Assembly (NCBI GenBank): GCA_041624435.1
Contig: JBFJVB010000013.1
Coordinates: forward strand, 1 to 41,496
Reading direction: 5' to 3'
Source of the DNA: Oceanococcus sp041624435
GTDB taxonomy: Bacteria > Pseudomonadota > Gammaproteobacteria > Nevskiales > Oceanococcaceae
DNA: 41,496 bases
Numbering within the stretch: the first letter of the stretch is position 1; each line of letters opens with the position of its first letter. A program made the position numbers and the translations under genes. Shown one piece after another: positions 33,566-41,496 of the stretch. A model generated the notes under the pieces. The model made no database searches and was not told where the DNA came from. It saw nothing but the letters and a program-made list of their open reading frames with translations.

Positions 33566-34075
33566 ATGAGCGAAACCAGCATTCACGGTGTCCTGATCCA
33601 GGTTCAGGCGTGCGGGGTGCTGATCACCGGCCCCGCCGGCTCCGGCAAGAGCCAGCTCGGCCTGGAATTGCTCAGCCGCGGCCATCGGTTCATCGCCGAT
33701 GATGTGATTGATCTGAGCCTGCGCGACGAGCTTGTGCATGGCCAGGGGGTGGATGAAAGCGGCGACTATCTGGCGCTGCGCTGCGGGGTCGTGGTCAATG
33801 TGGCGCGACAGTTCGGCCCTCAGGCAGTGCTCGCGCACTGTCCGATCGCGCTGGTCGTCAGCCCCGGGCCGGCCCTGACACCCTTTGCCGCGCCACCCCG
33901 TACCCGGCTGCTGGAACGCAGCCTGCCGCAGCACTTTCTGCACACCCTGCCAGGTTCGGCGATCTGTGTGGAAGCCCTGGCCCAGGCCTGGCTCGATGCG
34001 CAATCCGGCTATAACGCCGCGCAGGAACTGGCCGACCGGCAGGCGGCGCGCCTGAGCGATGCACAAGGTGCCTGA
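33566..34075 (+). CDS. hprK: short HPr kinase/phosphorylase (HprK C-terminal domain)
   Basis: A 169-residue protein equivalent to the catalytic C-terminal domain of HprK/P, about half the length of the Gram-positive enzyme. His7 in the leading HGVLIQ motif, the P-loop GPAGSGKS (22-29) and the double Asp (45-46, FIADD) are kept. The family signature, normally an EIRGLGI stretch, is changed here to LALRCGVVVNV (about 69-79), so the usual Glu is missing. Short HprK without the N-terminal domain is known in alphaproteobacteria. It sits between ptsN (3-base gap) and rapZ (17-base overlap), and HPr with its regulatory Ser is encoded nearby, so the partner is present. Whether it still phosphorylates HPr cannot be judged from the sequence. 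Confidence 0.85.
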   Translation: MSETSIHGVLIQVQACGVLITGPAGSGKSQLGLELLSRGHRFIADDVIDLSLRDELVHGQGVDESGDYLALRCGVVVNVARQFGPQAVLAHCPIALVVSPGPALTPFAAPPRTRLLERSLPQHFLHTLPGSAICVEALAQAWLDAQSGYNAAQELADRQAARLSDAQGA

Positions 34076-34943
34076 GTCGCACCAGGAGCTGCTGATCGTC
34101 AGCGGCCTGTCCGGTGCGGGTAAAAGCATCGTGCTGGATATGCTCGAAGACCTGAACTATTACTGCATCGACAATCTGCCGCTGAGCCTGCTCGGCACCC
34201 TGCATCCCCAGGCCCTGGCCAAGACCGATCTGCGCTGCAATCGCCTGGCCATAGGCATCGATGCCCGCACCGGTGGACACATTGACCAGGTGCCGGAGAT
34301 GCTGCGCACCTTGCGCAGCGCCAACCCCGGATTTTCGACCCGGGTCGTGTTCCTGCATGCCGACGCCGATGTCCTGCTACAGCGCTTTTCGGAAACACGG
34401 CGCAAGCATCCCTTGACGAATCTTCAGACCAGCCTGGAGGACGCGCTGGCCGCCGAACGCACCTTGCTGGAGCCGATTGCGAGCATCGCTGACTTCACCC
34501 TGGACACCACCCACACCAATCTGCACGAGTTGCGCGAACTGGTGCGCAGCAACCTGGCGGCGGCAGCCAGCCATCAGATGATGGTGCAACTGCAATCTTT
34601 CGGCTTCAAGCATGGCGTGCCCGATGGTGTCGATCTGGTCTTCGACGTGCGCTGTCTGCCCAATCCCCATTGGCAAAAAGATCTGCGTGCCCTGACCGGC
34701 CGCGACAAGGCCTTGGGAGACTGGCTGATCCAGCAACCCGGCGTGGCCGACATGCTCCAGGATATCCACCAGTTTCTGGAACGCTGGCTGCCGGCGTATC
34801 AGCAACAGAACCGCAACTACCTTACCGTCGCCATCGGCTGCACCGGGGGACAGCACCGTTCGGTCTTTCTGGTGGAGCAGCTGGCGCAGCAGTTACAGCA
34901 CTCGGATCGCATGATCCTGGTTCGCCACACGGAAATTCGATGA
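34059..34943 (+). CDS. rapZ: RNase adapter protein RapZ
   Basis: RapZ, 294 residues, an RNA-binding P-loop protein. In E. coli it brings RNase E to the sRNA GlmZ and so controls GlmS and amino-sugar supply. The Walker A motif is GLSGAGKS (16-23), followed by DLNYYCIDNLP. The C-terminal RNA-binding part has LVFDVRCLPNPHW and GCTGGQHRSVFLVEQL. The ATG at 34059 overlaps the hprK end by 17 bases. Whether the GlmZ/GlmY system exists here is unknown. Confidence 0.95.
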   Translation: MHKVPESHQELLIVSGLSGAGKSIVLDMLEDLNYYCIDNLPLSLLGTLHPQALAKTDLRCNRLAIGIDARTGGHIDQVPEMLRTLRSANPGFSTRVVFLHADADVLLQRFSETRRKHPLTNLQTSLEDALAAERTLLEPIASIADFTLDTTHTNLHELRELVRSNLAAAASHQMMVQLQSFGFKHGVPDGVDLVFDVRCLPNPHWQKDLRALTGRDKALGDWLIQQPGVADMLQDIHQFLERWLPAYQQQNRNYLTVAIGCTGGQHRSVFLVEQLAQQLQHSDRMILVRHTEIR

Positions 34944-34977
34944 GCTTGATCTTCACCCACCCCCAGTCGGAGCACGC

Positions 34978-35382
34978 ATGACCACGGCGGTGCTATTAAT
35001 CACCCACGGCCGGCTCAGCCAGCATTTCGTGGAAACCCTGACCGAAATGCTCGATGGCAAGCTCAGCCTGCCGGTCGAAGTGCTGGAAGTGCGTACCGTC
35101 CTCGACCCCGAGCTGCTGATTCGGCAGGGCGAAAGAATCGTGGAGCGACTGGATCAAGGAGATGGGGTGCTGATCCTGACCGACGCCTTCGGCTCGACTC
35201 CCAGCAATATCGCCAACCGCATCGCGAAAGACCGGGAGAGCTGCCGCGTCGTGGCTGGCTTGAATCTGCCCATGCTGATCAAGGTGTTCAACTACCCGGC
35301 GCTCAAACTCGAGGCATTGGCCCAGGCCGCGGTTCAAGGGGGTCAGCGCGGCGTGATTCTGTGCCAAGGAGATGCATCATGA
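34978..35382 (+). CDS. PTS EIIA of the mannose family
   Basis: A 134-residue EIIA-Man-type domain alone, without EIIB, EIIC or EIID. The phosphoacceptor is His10 in LITHGRL. DAFGSTPSNIANRI and VAGLNLPMLIKVFNY are typical family segments. In proteobacteria with such truncated PTS operons this protein is regarded as a regulatory phosphoacceptor. The HPr start overlaps its stop codon (ATGA). Confidence 0.93.
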   Translation: MTTAVLLITHGRLSQHFVETLTEMLDGKLSLPVEVLEVRTVLDPELLIRQGERIVERLDQGDGVLILTDAFGSTPSNIANRIAKDRESCRVVAGLNLPMLIKVFNYPALKLEALAQAAVQGGQRGVILCQGDAS

Positions 35383-35663
35383 GTTCGAGCACACCACTGG
35401 AACGCGAGCTGACCATCGTGAACAAGCTGGGTCTGCATGCGCGGGCGGCAGCGAAACTGGTGACCCTGGCCTCCAGCTTTGAATCGGACATCAAGCTGCG
35501 CAAGGGCAGCCGCCATGTCAATGGTAAGAGCATCATGGGCATCCTGATGCTGGCGGCAGCGCAAGGCTCGCAGATTCTGGTCAGTGCCCAGGGCGTGGAC
35601 GCCGGCGAGGCACTGGATGAAATCGCCAGCCTGATCGCCAACCGCTTTGGCGAAGACGCGTGA
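35379..35663 (+). CDS. ptsH: phosphocarrier protein HPr
   Basis: HPr of 94 residues, which carries phosphate from EI to the EIIA proteins. The phosphorylation site is His20 in GLHARAA. The HprK site is also conserved: Ser51 in VNGKSIMGI, equivalent to Ser46. The ATG at 35379 overlaps the EIIA stop codon by 4 bases; an ATG-less upstream extension from 35361 is not needed. The short leader before TIVNKLGLHA is slightly longer than in E. coli HPr. Confidence 0.95.
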   Translation: MSSSTPLERELTIVNKLGLHARAAAKLVTLASSFESDIKLRKGSRHVNGKSIMGILMLAAAQGSQILVSAQGVDAGEALDEIASLIANRFGEDA

Positions 35664-35696
35664 AGCCAGACTCGATGCCTGAGCGGGAGCGTGGCG

Positions 35697-37454
35697 ATGC
35701 CCGTGATTAGGAGCGAGCTGCTGCAAGGCATCGGCGTTTCGCGCGGGATCGCCATCGGCCGGGTCCAGAAACTCCATGGCGACGATCTGGACGTGCCGGA
35801 ACGCCGGTTGCTGGACGAGGAAATCGAGGACGAGTGCGAGCGCTACAGCGTCGCCCGACAAAAAGCCAAATTGCAGTTGCGCAGTATTCGAGGGCGGATT
35901 CCGGCGGACACGCCACGCGAAATCGCCTCGTTCATCGACACGCATTTATTGATGCTGGATGACCGCACCCTGTCCGACGCCGTCACCGACATCATCCGCA
36001 GCGACAAATGCAACGCAGAATCCGCGCTGCGTCAGCAGTGCATCAACCTGGTCACCGTGTTCGAGGAAATGGACGACGCCTACCTGCGCAGCCGGCGCGA
36101 TGACGTCGAAAACGTAGTCGTGCGCATTCAGCGCATCCTGCTCAAGGGGGAAAAATCCCTGGATGTTCCGGTGCAGGCCGAACCGACCGTCGTGGTGGCC
36201 GATGACATCACGCCGGCGGACGTGATCCTGCTGAATCAGCAGGGCGTGGCGGGGTTCATCACCGAATACGGCGGCCCCCTGTCACACACCGCCATTCTGG
36301 CCCGTAGCCTGGGCATTCCGGCCATCGTCGGCGTCCATCATGCGCGCCGCCAGGTCAACGATGGCGACGAAATTCTCATCGATGGTCGTGATGGTTCGGC
36401 GGTTGGCCGACCCAGCATGGCCGAAAAGACCGAATACCTCGAGCGCCAGGAGGCCGAAACCCGATTCCGGCAGATGCTGGAACAACTGCGCGATGTGCCT
36501 TCCGTCACCGCCGATGGTCAGGAAATCCAGCTGCTGTGCAATATCGAACTGCCTGCCGACACCGCCCATGCCCATGGCGTGGGCGCCGCCGGGGTGGGCC
36601 TGTATCGCACCGAGTTCCTGTACATGAACCGCAGCGATTCTCCGGACGAAGAAGAGCAGTATCAGGCCTATGTGAATGTCATTCAGGCCGTGTCCGGTCC
36701 AATCACGATCCGCACCCTGGACCTGGGCGCCGACAAACAGGTGGATTCCGGCCGGGCCCAGGGACCCACGCCGAATAATCCGGCCCTGGGCCTGCGCGCG
36801 ATTCGTCTGTGCCTCAAGGACGAAGCCATGTTTCGGGTGCAATTGCGCGCCCTGCTGCGCGCTTCCGCGCATGGCCCGGTCAGGATCATGCTGCCGATGA
36901 TCTCCAACCTGGACGAACTGCTCAGAACCCGGGCGATGATCGAGGATGTCAAACAGGAGTTGCGCCAGGAAGGCCGGGCGTTTGACCCCGAACTTCCGGT
37001 CGGGGCGATGATCGAAGTGCCGGCCGCCGCCCTGGCCGCGCCGATGCTGGCCCAGCACGCCGATTTTTTTTCCATCGGCACCAATGACCTGATTCAATAC
37101 ACCCTGGCCATCGACCGTGTGGATGACGAGGTCAACTACCTTTATGACCCCTTGCATCCGGCGGTCTTGCAACTGATCTATATCACCATCGACGCCGGTC
37201 GGCGCTACGGCATTCCGGTTTCGATGTGCGGTGAAATGGCCGGTGACACCCGCTACACCCGGCTGCTGCTGGCCCTGGGACTCACGGCATTTTCGATGCA
37301 CCCATCCAGTGTGCTGGAGGTCAAGAAACTGGTCCGGGAGTCCAATCTGGCGGCGCTGCGCGCCACCGGTCAGAAACTGATCGACACCCATGAACCGGCC
37401 GAGGTCCAGGCCTTGATCGAGGAGCTTGCGGGCCTGTCATCGGCTGACCGATAA
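35697..37454 (+). CDS. ptsI: phosphoenolpyruvate-protein phosphotransferase (EI)
   Basis: Enzyme I, 585 residues, which transfers phosphate from PEP to HPr. The active-site His197 lies in GGPLSHTAILARSLGIPA. PEP-binding and metal-binding segments follow (YRTEFLYMNR, IRTLDLGADKQ, FFSIGTNDLIQYTLAIDR, and SMCGEMAGDTRYTRLLLALGL). The ATG at 35697 is chosen because GGGAG lies 8 bases before it; the GTG at 35691 is too close. HPr ends 33 bases upstream. With ptsN and EIIA-Man this makes a complete phosphorelay without a transport component. Confidence 0.97.
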   Translation: MPVIRSELLQGIGVSRGIAIGRVQKLHGDDLDVPERRLLDEEIEDECERYSVARQKAKLQLRSIRGRIPADTPREIASFIDTHLLMLDDRTLSDAVTDIIRSDKCNAESALRQQCINLVTVFEEMDDAYLRSRRDDVENVVVRIQRILLKGEKSLDVPVQAEPTVVVADDITPADVILLNQQGVAGFITEYGGPLSHTAILARSLGIPAIVGVHHARRQVNDGDEILIDGRDGSAVGRPSMAEKTEYLERQEAETRFRQMLEQLRDVPSVTADGQEIQLLCNIELPADTAHAHGVGAAGVGLYRTEFLYMNRSDSPDEEEQYQAYVNVIQAVSGPITIRTLDLGADKQVDSGRAQGPTPNNPALGLRAIRLCLKDEAMFRVQLRALLRASAHGPVRIMLPMISNLDELLRTRAMIEDVKQELRQEGRAFDPELPVGAMIEVPAAALAAPMLAQHADFFSIGTNDLIQYTLAIDRVDDEVNYLYDPLHPAVLQLIYITIDAGRRYGIPVSMCGEMAGDTRYTRLLLALGLTAFSMHPSSVLEVKKLVRESNLAALRATGQKLIDTHEPAEVQALIEELAGLSSADR

Positions 37455-37649
37455 ATCTGCAAGCGCCCCGGCCCGATGTCCGCACTGCTCGGCCCAGAAG
37501 GCTCGAGCCAGCCGCATCGATGCAACTTGATCGCGGCGCAAACATGGACAAAGCACCCGGCCCCGTGGCACCTTAGACGGGTTATCTTCGCCCGCTTCAT
37601 GCTGCGTGGCGAATCAGTTATTCATCAGCCAAAATTGGGGGGACATTGC

Positions 37650-39347
37650 ATGGGGACAGCGATGGAAGATCAGACGCCACTGGGGCGACTGTACTATTGG
37701 GAAGAAACCAGCCCGGACCGGGTGCATTTCACCCAGCCTTTTGATCAGGGCCAGGTGGTGGAATACACCTGGAAAGAGATCATGCAGCAGGTTCGCAGCA
37801 TGGCGGCTCACCTCAAGTCGCTGGACATTCCACCGAACTCGCAAATCGCTCTGATCGGCAAGAACACCGCTCACTGGATGATGGCGGACTGGGCCATCTG
37901 GATGGCCGGGCACTGCACCGTCCCGATCTACCCGACGCTCAATGCCGACACGGTGCAATATATTCTTGACCACAGCGATTCCAAGCTGCTGTTCGTCGGC
38001 AAACTGGATGAATGGGATGAGATGAAGCCGGGCGTACCGGCCGATATGCCGCAGATCGCCCTGCCCCTGGCCCCGGAGAATGTCGAGGGGGCGCAGTGGG
38101 ACACGATCGTCAGCGAAACCAAACCGCTGGAAGGCAAGCCGGATCGCGAGATGGACGAGATGGCCACCATCGTCTACACCTCCGGCAGCACCGGCCAGCC
38201 CAAGGGCGTGATGCATAACTTCAATGCGTTCCGGGTGTGCGGCACCAGCATGGTCGACATCATGAAGATCGGCGGCACCCCGGTTAGCGAGGACGATCGC
38301 CTGCTGTCCTACCTGCCCCTGGCCCACGTGTTCGAGCGCATCTGCGTGGAGAATCTCTCGGTCTATTTCGGCTGCCACGTGTTCTTCAACGATTCCCTGG
38401 AAACCTTTGTCAAGGACTTGCGCCGGGCCCGCCCGACCATATTCTTCTCGGTACCGCGGCTCTGGACCAAGTTCCAGGTCGGCGTGTTCGCCAAGCTGCC
38501 GAAGAAGAAACAGGACATCCTGTTCAAGATTCCGTTCCTGTCCAAGAAGGTCAAGCGGCAGATTCTGGAACAGCTGGGCCTGGAAAATGTCCGCTTCGCG
38601 GGCACGGGTTCCGCACCGCTGCCGGCCGACACCATCAACTGGTACCACACTTTGGGCATGGAACTGCTTGAAGGCTACGGCATGAGCGAAAACCTGGCGT
38701 ATTCGCATTTCAACAAGCCCGGCGATGCCAAGATCGGCTATGTCGGCACCTCCAATCCCGGTGTGATCACCCGCATCGCCGAGAACGGCGAGATTCTGGT
38801 GAAAAGCCCGGCGGACATGATGGGCTACTACAAGGAGCCGGATAAGACCAAGGAAACCTTCACCGAAGATGACTTCCTGAAAACCGGCGACATGGGGGCC
38901 GTGGACGCCGAAGGCCGGCTGAAGATCACCGGCCGGGTCAAGGAACTGTTCAAGATCAGCAAGGGCAAGTACGTGGCCCCGGCACCGATCGAAAACAAGC
39001 TGGTCAGCCACCCCAAGATCGAGGCCGTGTGTGTCGGCGGCTCCAATCAGGCGGCCACTTTTGCCCAGATCATGCTCGCCGAAGACGTCAGCAAGGCCGC
39101 AGCCAGCAGCGCCGAGGTCCGCGCGGAACTGGAAAAAGACATTGCCGATCTGCTCGAGCAGGTCAATCAGACCCTGGACCATCACGAGCGCATGCAATTT
39201 GCGGTAATCGTCAAGGACCAATGGGGCATTGAAAACGGTTTCCTGACTCCGACGATGAAGATCAAACGCAACATCGTCGAGCAGCACTACGAACCGAAGA
39301 TCGACAGCTGGTTCAAGGCCAAACGCAGGGTCATTTGGGACAGCTGA
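37650..39347 (+). CDS. AMP-binding long-chain acyl-CoA ligase
   Basis: A 565-residue ANL-superfamily enzyme that activates fatty acids with ATP and CoA. The ATP-binding motif YTSGSTGQPKGV, the GYGMSEN motif, and LKTGDMGAVDAEGRLKITGRVKELFK in parts are all present. The sequence after VKELFKISKGKYVAPAPIE resembles the bacterial and eukaryotic long-chain acyl-CoA synthetase (FadD15-like) group. The ATG at 37650 is preceded by GGGGGGA; the frame upstream to 37476 looks noncoding. A terminator follows. Fatty acids released by the VolA-like lipase at 1 kb could be substrates, though the genes are unlinked. Confidence 0.92.
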   Translation: MGTAMEDQTPLGRLYYWEETSPDRVHFTQPFDQGQVVEYTWKEIMQQVRSMAAHLKSLDIPPNSQIALIGKNTAHWMMADWAIWMAGHCTVPIYPTLNADTVQYILDHSDSKLLFVGKLDEWDEMKPGVPADMPQIALPLAPENVEGAQWDTIVSETKPLEGKPDREMDEMATIVYTSGSTGQPKGVMHNFNAFRVCGTSMVDIMKIGGTPVSEDDRLLSYLPLAHVFERICVENLSVYFGCHVFFNDSLETFVKDLRRARPTIFFSVPRLWTKFQVGVFAKLPKKKQDILFKIPFLSKKVKRQILEQLGLENVRFAGTGSAPLPADTINWYHTLGMELLEGYGMSENLAYSHFNKPGDAKIGYVGTSNPGVITRIAENGEILVKSPADMMGYYKEPDKTKETFTEDDFLKTGDMGAVDAEGRLKITGRVKELFKISKGKYVAPAPIENKLVSHPKIEAVCVGGSNQAATFAQIMLAEDVSKAAASSAEVRAELEKDIADLLEQVNQTLDHHERMQFAVIVKDQWGIENGFLTPTMKIKRNIVEQHYEPKIDSWFKAKRRVIWDS

Positions 39348-39358
39348 GCGAAATCAAC

Positions 39359-39392
39359 CGCATCCGCCGGCACGTCCGGCGGATGCGTTTTT
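39359..39392 (+). terminator. intrinsic terminator after the acyl-CoA ligase
   Basis: A 12-bp perfect stem (CGCATCCGCCGG / CCGGCGGATGCG) with a CACGT loop and a TTTTT tail. It ends within 18 bases of the start codon of the phosphodiesterase gene, leaving no room for a promoter in between. Confidence 0.93.
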
Positions 39393-39409
39393 CACGGATG
39401 GGCGGCGGC

Positions 39410-41020
39410 ATGCAGATCAACACAAACCTACTTCACTGGGCAGCCATTTCGACCACGAGCCTGCTTCTGGCCTGTAGCGCGAATGGCGGACCTGCCGATC
39501 CGCCCGCCCCAGTACCGCCCCCCCAGGGCGAGAAACTCACCGTGGTGGTTCTGGTCATCGACAGCCTGATGCCCAGCGACACGCTCAGCATGCCCAATCT
39601 GCAGGATTTGATCGCGCAGGGAACCGTATACGAAGAAAGTCGGGCGATGTTTTCGGCCGAAACCATCCCCAATCACGTCGCGATGATGACCGGCGTGGCC
39701 CCGGACCGTAACGGCATACCGACGAATAATTTCTGGGACCGGGATGTCTTCCCCGATGCGCCTCAGGATGAGAACATCTCCAAGCCCAAGGAACTGACCG
39801 CCAACACCCTGTTTACCTGGATCCGCCAGCAGTGCCCGAATATCACCACCGGCGCGACGCTGTCCAAACGCTACCTGTTCGAAATGTTCTGTGGCGATCA
39901 GCCGGCGGAAGCCGACGACCTGGTCTGCGCCGAACTGAGCTATCCGCAGAATGACAACCCGTCGGTACGCAATGTGCAGCCCGACAACTACTGGGATCCG
40001 ACCGGCGATGAGTTGTACATCCCCGACCCCGGCGGTCTGACCATCGATGTGGCCACGATGAATCAGGCCCTGAGCATGCTCGAAACCAGCGACTTCCTGT
40101 TCATCAACCTGGGCGATGTCGACCGCGCCGCCCACGCCGCCGGCGAGATCACCCGGGTTGGCGTCACCATCGACACCGACCTGCAAGTCGGTCGCCTGGT
40201 CACCGCGCTGCAGGATGCCGGCCGCTGGGACAACACCGTGATGATCGTGGTCAGCGATCACGGCATGGATTTTTCAACCCTGGGCGCGGATGCGATCAGT
40301 GTCACCCCCACCCTCGAGGCCCTGGCGGCCTGTGGCTATGCGCCGATGCTGGCGATCGACAACGGTGGCACCGACAACATTTACGTGACCGACCTGAGCG
40401 CCAGCCCAGCCGATAAACAGGCGGCCCTGCGCGCGGCGCGGACCTGTCTGGTGTCACCGCTGAGTGCCGAATGCGCCGCGATCGAGGCCACTTGCGGCAG
40501 CCTCGCCCCTTCGGTGACTGCGATCATTCCGGTGGCCGAGCCGATCATCGCCGGCTGGTACACCGAAGTCGATCCGCTGGATCCGGCCGGCACCATGCCA
40601 AACAGCATCATGTCCGCCCATCCCAATCTGGGCGATCTGGTGCTGGTAGCCAATGACGGCCTGAAGTTCTCCGAACCCGACCCCTCCGGCAACCCGATCC
40701 CCGGCAATCACGGCCATCTCGAAACCGTGCACAATTTCATGCTGCTCACCGGTGGCTCGCCACTGGTCAAGCCCGGACAATCCATAGCGCCATCGATGGC
40801 TGATCCCGGTCCGCTGGAGCGTCTGGCGGAACAGTCGGAAAACATCGATGTCGCGCCCACCGTCGCCTGGCTGCTGGGCCTGAATCTGGCGCCCGGACAG
40901 TTTCCGGACGGCGAAGGTTTCGATGGCCGGGTGCTGAACGAAGCCCTGGTGGCGTTTGACGCCGCAACCAACCCGCCCGCACCGACCAGCTGCGGCGTCC
41001 TTCCCGACAGCCCGCTTTGA
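39410..41020 (+). CDS. NPP-type phosphodiesterase lipoprotein (alkaline phosphatase superfamily)
   Basis: A 536-residue predicted lipoprotein (lipobox LLLAC, Cys22) with the type I phosphodiesterase / nucleotide pyrophosphatase fold. Metal-binding and catalytic motifs are visible: VIDSLM near residue 50, nucleophile Thr85 in AETIPNHVAMMTG, GDVDRAAHAAG and VVSDHGMDF, and a later NHGHLETVHNFML. A Pro-rich linker follows the lipobox. The true substrate (nucleotide, lipid headgroup or other phosphodiester) cannot be told. Starts at 39410 or 39398 are both possible; 39410 gives the better signal. The start lies just behind a terminator. Confidence 0.9.
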   Translation: MQINTNLLHWAAISTTSLLLACSANGGPADPPAPVPPPQGEKLTVVVLVIDSLMPSDTLSMPNLQDLIAQGTVYEESRAMFSAETIPNHVAMMTGVAPDRNGIPTNNFWDRDVFPDAPQDENISKPKELTANTLFTWIRQQCPNITTGATLSKRYLFEMFCGDQPAEADDLVCAELSYPQNDNPSVRNVQPDNYWDPTGDELYIPDPGGLTIDVATMNQALSMLETSDFLFINLGDVDRAAHAAGEITRVGVTIDTDLQVGRLVTALQDAGRWDNTVMIVVSDHGMDFSTLGADAISVTPTLEALAACGYAPMLAIDNGGTDNIYVTDLSASPADKQAALRAARTCLVSPLSAECAAIEATCGSLAPSVTAIIPVAEPIIAGWYTEVDPLDPAGTMPNSIMSAHPNLGDLVLVANDGLKFSEPDPSGNPIPGNHGHLETVHNFMLLTGGSPLVKPGQSIAPSMADPGPLERLAEQSENIDVAPTVAWLLGLNLAPGQFPDGEGFDGRVLNEALVAFDAATNPPAPTSCGVLPDSPL

Positions 41021-41191
41021 TCCTGGCCGGGAGCCGGGGCCACGCCAGCCGGAAGCGGGAACGCCCGAATCAGGACGGGCAACAATCGACGCCCAATTAA
41101 CCCGCCCCGGTATCGCACAGCCTCTGGTCGAACGCTTGCTACGGAACGCACTTTGCAAACTTCAATGAACGACTTTCAACCGGAATCCGCG

Positions 41192-41496
41192 ATGAGCAGA
41201 ATGATGATCTGGACCACGCTTGGCGTCTGCGCCTTGCTGAGCGCTTGCGACTTCAACGGCGGACGCGGCGACGCCCAGCAGACCACGGAAGCGAAGTTTC
41301 GCGCCGACGTTGTGCGCACCGAATACGGCATTCCGCATATCACCGCCGAGGATTTCGGCAGCTTTGGCTACGGCTAGGGTTATGTACACGCCGAGGACAA
41401 TCTGTGCGTCCTGGCCGAAGACCTGATGACCATTCGTGGCGAGCGCGCCGAGTATTTCGGTCGCGAGGGCCAGTATGAAATCGTCGCCAACGGCTC
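41192..41496 (+). pseudogene. penicillin-acylase-type lipoprotein, 5' part, amber stop
   Basis: The beginning of a penicillin acylase / acyl-homoserine-lactone acylase family gene, cut by the window end. The lipoprotein signal is MSRMMIWTTLGVCALLSAC (Cys19). The mature part shows the typical N-terminal family segment VVRTEYGIPHITAEDFGSFGYG. At codon 62 (41375-41377) an in-frame TAG interrupts it; the frame then continues GYVHAEDNLCVLAEDLMTIRGERAEYFG to the window end, which fits the family without a gap. Related proteins have a Tyr or other residue at this position. So this is a nonsense-mutated gene, a sequencing error, or a suppressed amber codon. An upstream ATG at 41165 is also in frame. 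Confidence 0.8.

Noticed and set aside
37614..39287. A 557-codon open frame on the minus strand opposite the acyl-CoA ligase
   Set aside because: Same pattern: a shadow of a high-GC gene, no motifs, His/Asp/Gly-rich composition.
1..41496. CRISPR arrays, tRNA or rRNA genes, IS elements, prophage or defence modules
   Set aside because: Nothing in the window has the repeat-spacer pattern, RNA gene structure, transposase or phage-like proteins that would support such a call. The only dispersed-type repeats are the two REP copies.

Overview
The window looks like chromosomal core and near-core sequence from a GC-rich gammaproteobacterium, most likely Xanthomonadales (Lysobacterales) or a close relative such as Wenzhouxiangella. 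This assignment is an inference from gene content: a Pseudomonas-like NrdA/NrdB pair, an rpoN-hpf-ptsN-hprK-rapZ-EIIA-HPr-EI cluster, a TIGR02999-type ECF sigma factor beside a Ser/Thr kinase with TPRs, and VolA-like, DUF1302, DUF4105 and DUF3015 proteins. I see no rRNA, tRNA, CRISPR array, prophage or transposase. Coding density is very high and no gene-free stretch exceeds 300 bases.

Layout. 1-4.0 kb: a surface lipase lipoprotein followed by a DUF1302 outer-membrane protein, a probable lipid-scavenging pair. 4.0-5.5 kb (minus): the bifunctional mannose-1-phosphate guanylyltransferase / mannose-6-phosphate isomerase. 5.6-9.95 kb: the class Ia ribonucleotide reductase operon nrdAB, with a very readable control region (DnaA box, two NrdR boxes 32 bp apart, a sigma-70 promoter whose -10 lies inside the second box) and a strong terminator after nrdB. 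10-15.8 kb: small housekeeping genes (VanX-like dipeptidase, crotonase, fabH, winged-helix-like protein, parvulin, slyX, yceH and a secreted unknown), with two REP-like elements in a 104-bp tandem duplication beside fabH. 15.9-19.1 kb: a receptor-like Ser/Thr kinase with TPRs, tail to tail with an ECF sigma factor. 19.2-22.7 kb: rdgC, an unknown gene overlapping its stop codon, a yheT-like hydrolase and ampD.

22.8-30.2 kb is an envelope region. Two DUF4105 proteins (papain-like His and Cys motifs, then a possible outer-membrane barrel) flank a small DUF3015 secreted protein, followed by an M16 peptidase lipoprotein. 30.2-37.5 kb: a small membrane protein, trmL, then rpoN-hpf and a regulatory phosphotransferase system (PtsN, a short HprK, RapZ, EIIA-Man, HPr, EI) without any sugar permease. 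37.6-41.5 kb: a long-chain acyl-CoA ligase, a lipoprotein phosphodiesterase of the NPP/alkaline phosphatase superfamily, and the 5' part of a penicillin-acylase-type lipoprotein gene interrupted by an in-frame amber codon.

The most interesting leads are the paired DUF4105 proteins with DUF3015, the interrupted acylase, the short HprK that has lost its family signature, two genes placed directly behind intrinsic terminators, and the unannotated partner of rdgC. I did not see a clearly novel defence or mobile system.
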